A DNA stretch of 64,000 nt, taken from Aquirhabdus parva. GTDB lineage: Bacteria > Pseudomonadota > Gammaproteobacteria > Pseudomonadales > Moraxellaceae. The notes beneath the pieces are model-generated. The model ran no database searches, was not told the DNA's origin, and saw only the letters and a program-made list of their open reading frames with translations. Made by a program: the position numbers and the translations under genes. This document shows positions 60,921-64,000 of the stretch, in pieces; within the stretch, counting starts at the first letter, position 1, and each line of letters begins with the position of its first letter. The stretch is from NCBI RefSeq assembly GCF_003351745.1, contig NZ_CP031222.1, forward strand, positions 3,702,207 to 3,766,206. The letters are read 5' to 3'.

Positions 60921-62529
60921 CCACATATCAGTAAGTCAAACTACTATTGATTATCTACGTCAGTATTGTGCTTTTGGGGAACCTGATTTTTATGGGCTAT
61001 TTCCGCATGAACTTATTGTCGATAATTTTGCAGGCGGTGGCGGGGTAGCAGAGGGCCTTGAAGAGGCGTTTAAGCGTCCGGTTGATATCGCAATCAATCA
61101 CGACCCTAAAGCCTTGGCAATGCACCGTATAAACCACCCAATGACGAAGCATTATTGTGAGTCTGTATGGGATGTGGACCCCTGCGAAATTACCAAAAAT
61201 CAGCCTGTCGGCTTGGTGTGGCTATCACCAGACTGTAAGCATTTCAGCAAAGCCAAGGGCGGTACACCCGTTGATAAAAAGATTCGTGGTTTGGCATGGG
61301 TTGCGCTTCGCTGGGCTGCAAAGGTGCGTCCGCGTGTAATCATGCTTGAGAATGTCGAAGAGTTCAAAACCTGGGGGGATGTTGGCAAAGATGGCAGGCC
61401 ATGCCCTAAGAGCAAAGGTCGGACCTTCAATTCTTTTGTTAATGCTCTGCGTCGTCAAGGGTATGACGTTGAGTATCGGGTATTGCGTGCGCATGACTTC
61501 GGAATGCCTACACTGCGTAAGCGTTTCTTTTTGGTAGCCCGTAAGGATGGATTGCCGATTAAGTGGCCTAAACCTACTCATGGCGATCCAGCAAGTGATG
61601 CAGTCAAAAAAGGCAAATTATTGCCTTGGGATATTGTGGCAGATTGTATTGACTGGTCCATTCCATGCCCTTCAATATTTGAACGTACAAAGCCGCTGGC
61701 CGATGCGACATGCAAGCGAATTGCAACAGGTTTAATGCGTTATGTCGTGAATGCTGATAAGCCGTTTATTGTTAAGTGTAATCATACTTCGCCTCAATAT
61801 TCCGCATTCCGTGGTCAGAGCATTTTTGAACCACTACAAACCATTTCTTCTAAAAATGGCTATGGGATTGTTGCGCCTGTCTTAACAGAGTGTGCTAACG
61901 CTTCATCACCGCGCTGCATGCCTGCTAACGAGCCAATACGCACCATATGCGCTCAAACTAAAGGCGGTCATCATGCCTTGGTTGCTGCATTTCTAACAAA
62001 AAACTATACAGGTGTTGTTGGTTGCCCGGTCACTGGCCCAGCGCACACGATCACCGCAAAAGATCATCATTCTTTGGTGACTTCCCATCTTGTAAAACTT
62101 AGAAATAACAATGTTGGTCAGTCTGTAGAAACCCCGTTACATACCATCACGGCTGGCGGTGGTCATTTTGCCGAAGTGCGGGCTTTTTTGACAACTTTCT
62201 ACGGTAACGATAAAGACGGCCAATCACTTGATAAGCCAATTCGCACAATCCCCACACATGACCGTTTCGGGCTAGTCATGGTCGATGGTATGCCATATCA
62301 AATTGATGATATCGGCTTTCGCATGTTGCAACCGCGTGAGCTATTCACCGCGCAAGGGTTTAGGCGTTCTTACATCATTGACCGCGGTATTGATGAGCAT
62401 GGCAAGGTTATACGCCTCACCAAAACAGAACAAACTCGGATGTGCGGCAATTCGGTACCGCCGGGTTTACCTAAGGCGCTAGTTTTGGCGAACTTTGGGC
62501 ATGAGATTGCATGGAGGGAGTCGGCATGA
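60913..62529 (+). CDS. C5 DNA methyltransferase, copy 2
   Basis: Same 538-residue enzyme as in copy 1, including the variant motif IV and the internal repeats. Confidence 0.9.
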   Translation: MNSHISVSQTTIDYLRQYCAFGEPDFYGLFPHELIVDNFAGGGGVAEGLEEAFKRPVDIAINHDPKALAMHRINHPMTKHYCESVWDVDPCEITKNQPVGLVWLSPDCKHFSKAKGGTPVDKKIRGLAWVALRWAAKVRPRVIMLENVEEFKTWGDVGKDGRPCPKSKGRTFNSFVNALRRQGYDVEYRVLRAHDFGMPTLRKRFFLVARKDGLPIKWPKPTHGDPASDAVKKGKLLPWDIVADCIDWSIPCPSIFERTKPLADATCKRIATGLMRYVVNADKPFIVKCNHTSPQYSAFRGQSIFEPLQTISSKNGYGIVAPVLTECANASSPRCMPANEPIRTICAQTKGGHHALVAAFLTKNYTGVVGCPVTGPAHTITAKDHHSLVTSHLVKLRNNNVGQSVETPLHTITAGGGHFAEVRAFLTTFYGNDKDGQSLDKPIRTIPTHDRFGLVMVDGMPYQIDDIGFRMLQPRELFTAQGFRRSYIIDRGIDEHGKVIRLTKTEQTRMCGNSVPPGLPKALVLANFGHEIAWRESA

Positions 62530-63266
62530 CACGTATTGTTTGCAATTTCTCAGCCGGTGCGGCCAGTGCCGTCGCCACAAAATTAGCCCTGCAACAATAT
62601 CCTGATGCTTTGATCGTTTGTGTGTGGATCAAGGAAGAGCATCCAGACAATGCACGTTTCAGAGCAGATTGTGAAAAATGGTTTGGCCGTGATGTCACCA
62701 TCATCAAAGATGAAAAGTACGGCAGTTCTGTGCGTGAAGTATGGCGTAGAGAACGGTTTATGAAGTCGCGCCATGGTGCGCCATGTACTCGCATTATAAA
62801 GCGTGCCCCTCTTGATAAGTTCGCAATGCCCGGTGACATACAGGTTATTGGTTATACGGCTGATGAGCCATGGAGGCGAGATGATTGGTTAGAGCGTCAC
62901 CCAGATATGCCAATACTTACCCCTTTAATTGATGCTGGCCTAACTAAATCTGATTGTTTAGCAATGGTTGAGCGAGCAGGCATAAATCTGCCTGAAATGT
63001 ATCAACTTGGCTTTAACAATAATAATTGCATCGGTTGCGTAAAAGGTGGGATGGGATATTGGAATAGGGTGCGGACCCATTTCCCTGATGATTTTGCAGA
63101 AATAGCAGCTATACAGGCCGCAATTGGCCCAAGTGCTAATCTTTGGGTGCATGGTGGTAAACGTATAAGCCTGCTTGAATTGCCTGTCGATGCGGGTCGC
63201 CATGATGAGCCTTTGCCTGACTGCAGCATGTTATGCGAACTCGCAGAGCGGGGTTATACAGCATGA
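62526..63266 (+). CDS. PP-loop ATPase, copy 2
   Basis: Same 246-residue protein as in copy 1, overlapping the methyltransferase by four bases. Confidence 0.75.
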   Translation: MTRIVCNFSAGAASAVATKLALQQYPDALIVCVWIKEEHPDNARFRADCEKWFGRDVTIIKDEKYGSSVREVWRRERFMKSRHGAPCTRIIKRAPLDKFAMPGDIQVIGYTADEPWRRDDWLERHPDMPILTPLIDAGLTKSDCLAMVERAGINLPEMYQLGFNNNNCIGCVKGGMGYWNRVRTHFPDDFAEIAAIQAAIGPSANLWVHGGKRISLLELPVDAGRHDEPLPDCSMLCELAERGYTA

Positions 63267-64000
63267 GCGTAGATGCCACCGTCTGGGCTTGGAATGTGCC
63301 CGTATTCAGCAGTAGCGAGCGCCTTGTTTTGCTGGCCCTTGCGGATCGTGCTGGTGAGGAAAATACGTGCTGGCCGTCCGCTGAACGCCTTGAAAAAGAT
63401 ACCCATCTTGATATCAAAACCGTCAAAAAGGTGATCACCGATCTAATCAACCGGGGCCTCATTGCCGACACTGGCAAGCGTAAGGGGTCAACTGGCCGTG
63501 TCCGGGTCCTTGAATTGGTCGGCGTAAAGAACCGTGAAAACTACCGTAATGAACCCAAAAGCGGGTCTGTTGAATCGACCCAAAAACGGAATGATTCCAA
63601 AAACGGAATGATTCCAAATTTGGATTTTAATGAACCCAAATTTGGGTCGTTGAATGAACCCAAAAACGGGTCGTTGAATGAACCCAAATTTGGGTCGCAG
63701 AACCTAACAGGGAACCTCCCACAGAACCTTCCAAGAACCTCAACTTTTTCGCAAGCGAAAAATCTTCGGTTCTTGGAAGGTTCTGTGGGAGGTAAGGCAG
63801 AAGCCCAACACCACCCACCACCCATATTTTTGACCGCTGGCAATAAGTACACGCTAAAAGAGATGAGAGAGAAGGTATCAATTGATATTGATGAATATTT
63901 TATCAATGATAACTTGCTGAAAAATAAAGACTTTACTGAAACTTTGGCAGAGCTTCACCTTTTAGCAATTAAAGACCCGCAGCATTTTAGAAATATTTAT
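63263..64000 (+). CDS. O-like replication protein, copy 2, cut by the window end
   Basis: First 246 of 256 codons; the frame runs to the window edge. Identical to copy 1 over this length. Confidence 0.82.
   Translation, partial: MSVDATVWAWNVPVFSSSERLVLLALADRAGEENTCWPSAERLEKDTHLDIKTVKKVITDLINRGLIADTGKRKGSTGRVRVLELVGVKNRENYRNEPKSGSVESTQKRNDSKNGMIPNLDFNEPKFGSLNEPKNGSLNEPKFGSQNLTGNLPQNLPRTSTFSQAKNLRFLEGSVGGKAEAQHHPPPIFLTAGNKYTLKEMREKVSIDIDEYFINDNLLKNKDFTETLAELHLLAIKDPQHFRNIY
63548..63700. repeat. Iterons, copy 2
   Basis: Same 24-bp units with CCCAAATTTGGG core. Confidence 0.65.
63714..63793. repeat. 80-nt hairpin with 26-bp perfect arms, copy 2
   Basis: Same inverted repeat as in copy 1; arms 63714-63739 and 63768-63793. 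Confidence 0.9.

Larger units (their letters stand above)
54710..64000 (+). mobile_element. P22-like prophage, copy 2 (first 9.29 kb; continues beyond the window)
   Basis: Repeats 18027-27317 with a constant offset of 36,683 bases and the same orientation. Every protein compared is identical between copies and I saw no base differences in the lines compared. Confidence 0.93.

Overview
The window looks like a gammaproteobacterial chromosome of the family Moraxellaceae, most likely Acinetobacter or a near relative. This rests on the protein sequences and on the gene order initiator tRNA / rimP / nusA / infB / rbfA next to secG, tRNA-Leu(GAG) and tpiA, with pilB-pilC-pilD-coaE close by. The assignment is from recognition, not from a search.

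Layout. (1) 1-4.3 kb: the 3' part of an RHS-repeat polymorphic toxin gene, a likely immunity gene overlapping its stop codon, then about 1 kb of gene debris (an IS110-type transposase remnant, a frameshifted small gene, two orphan toxin/immunity-like fragments). (2) 4.3-11.7 kb, minus strand: the translation/transcription cluster rbfA, infB, nusA, rimP, initiator tRNA, tRNA-Leu, secG and tpiA. (3) 11.8-17.9 kb, plus strand: a DUF1653 gene, type IV pilus genes pilB, pilC, pilD, then coaE and a PhzF-family gene. (4) At 17.92 kb a carboxymuconolactone-decarboxylase-family gene is cut after about 35 codons by a prophage. (5) 18,027-54,709: a complete P22-like (short-tailed) prophage of 36,683 bp. 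(6) 54,710-64,000: a second copy of the same prophage, same orientation, apparently identical, running off the window. The shared period is 36,683 bp for every gene compared.

The prophage has lambdoid logic. A leftward early operon (small membrane protein, HTPGPW-type protein, a phage DNA polymerase beta clamp, hypotheticals, two DUF551-like proteins, a PrtN-like protein near the attachment site) starts at a three-site operator. A CI-like repressor lies between that operator and a second three-site operator that controls a Cro-like gene and the rightward operon (HTH protein, C5 DNA methyltransferase, PP-loop ATPase, O-like replication protein with iterons and an 80-nt hairpin inside the gene, RuvC-like resolvase, Lar-like protein, Q-like antiterminator). 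A pR'-like promoter and a terminator follow Q. The late region then carries an Acb2/Tad1-like (anti-CBASS) gene, a noncoding segment that folds as a closed multi-helix RNA with an H-type pseudoknot, a tRNA(CAT), terminase, P22-type portal, scaffold and coat, tail accessory genes, ejection proteins, a minus-strand membrane-protein moron, tail fibres, a dual-start holin and a SAR endolysin, and finally a tyrosine integrase beside the attachment site.

Items most worth following: the pseudoknotted RNA at about 29,435-29,601, the Acb2-like gene next to it, the tandem double prophage, the tail-hub gene apparently split by an inserted module, the phage clamp, and the methyltransferase/PP-loop gene pair. 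All functional calls come from reading sequence; no database search was run.
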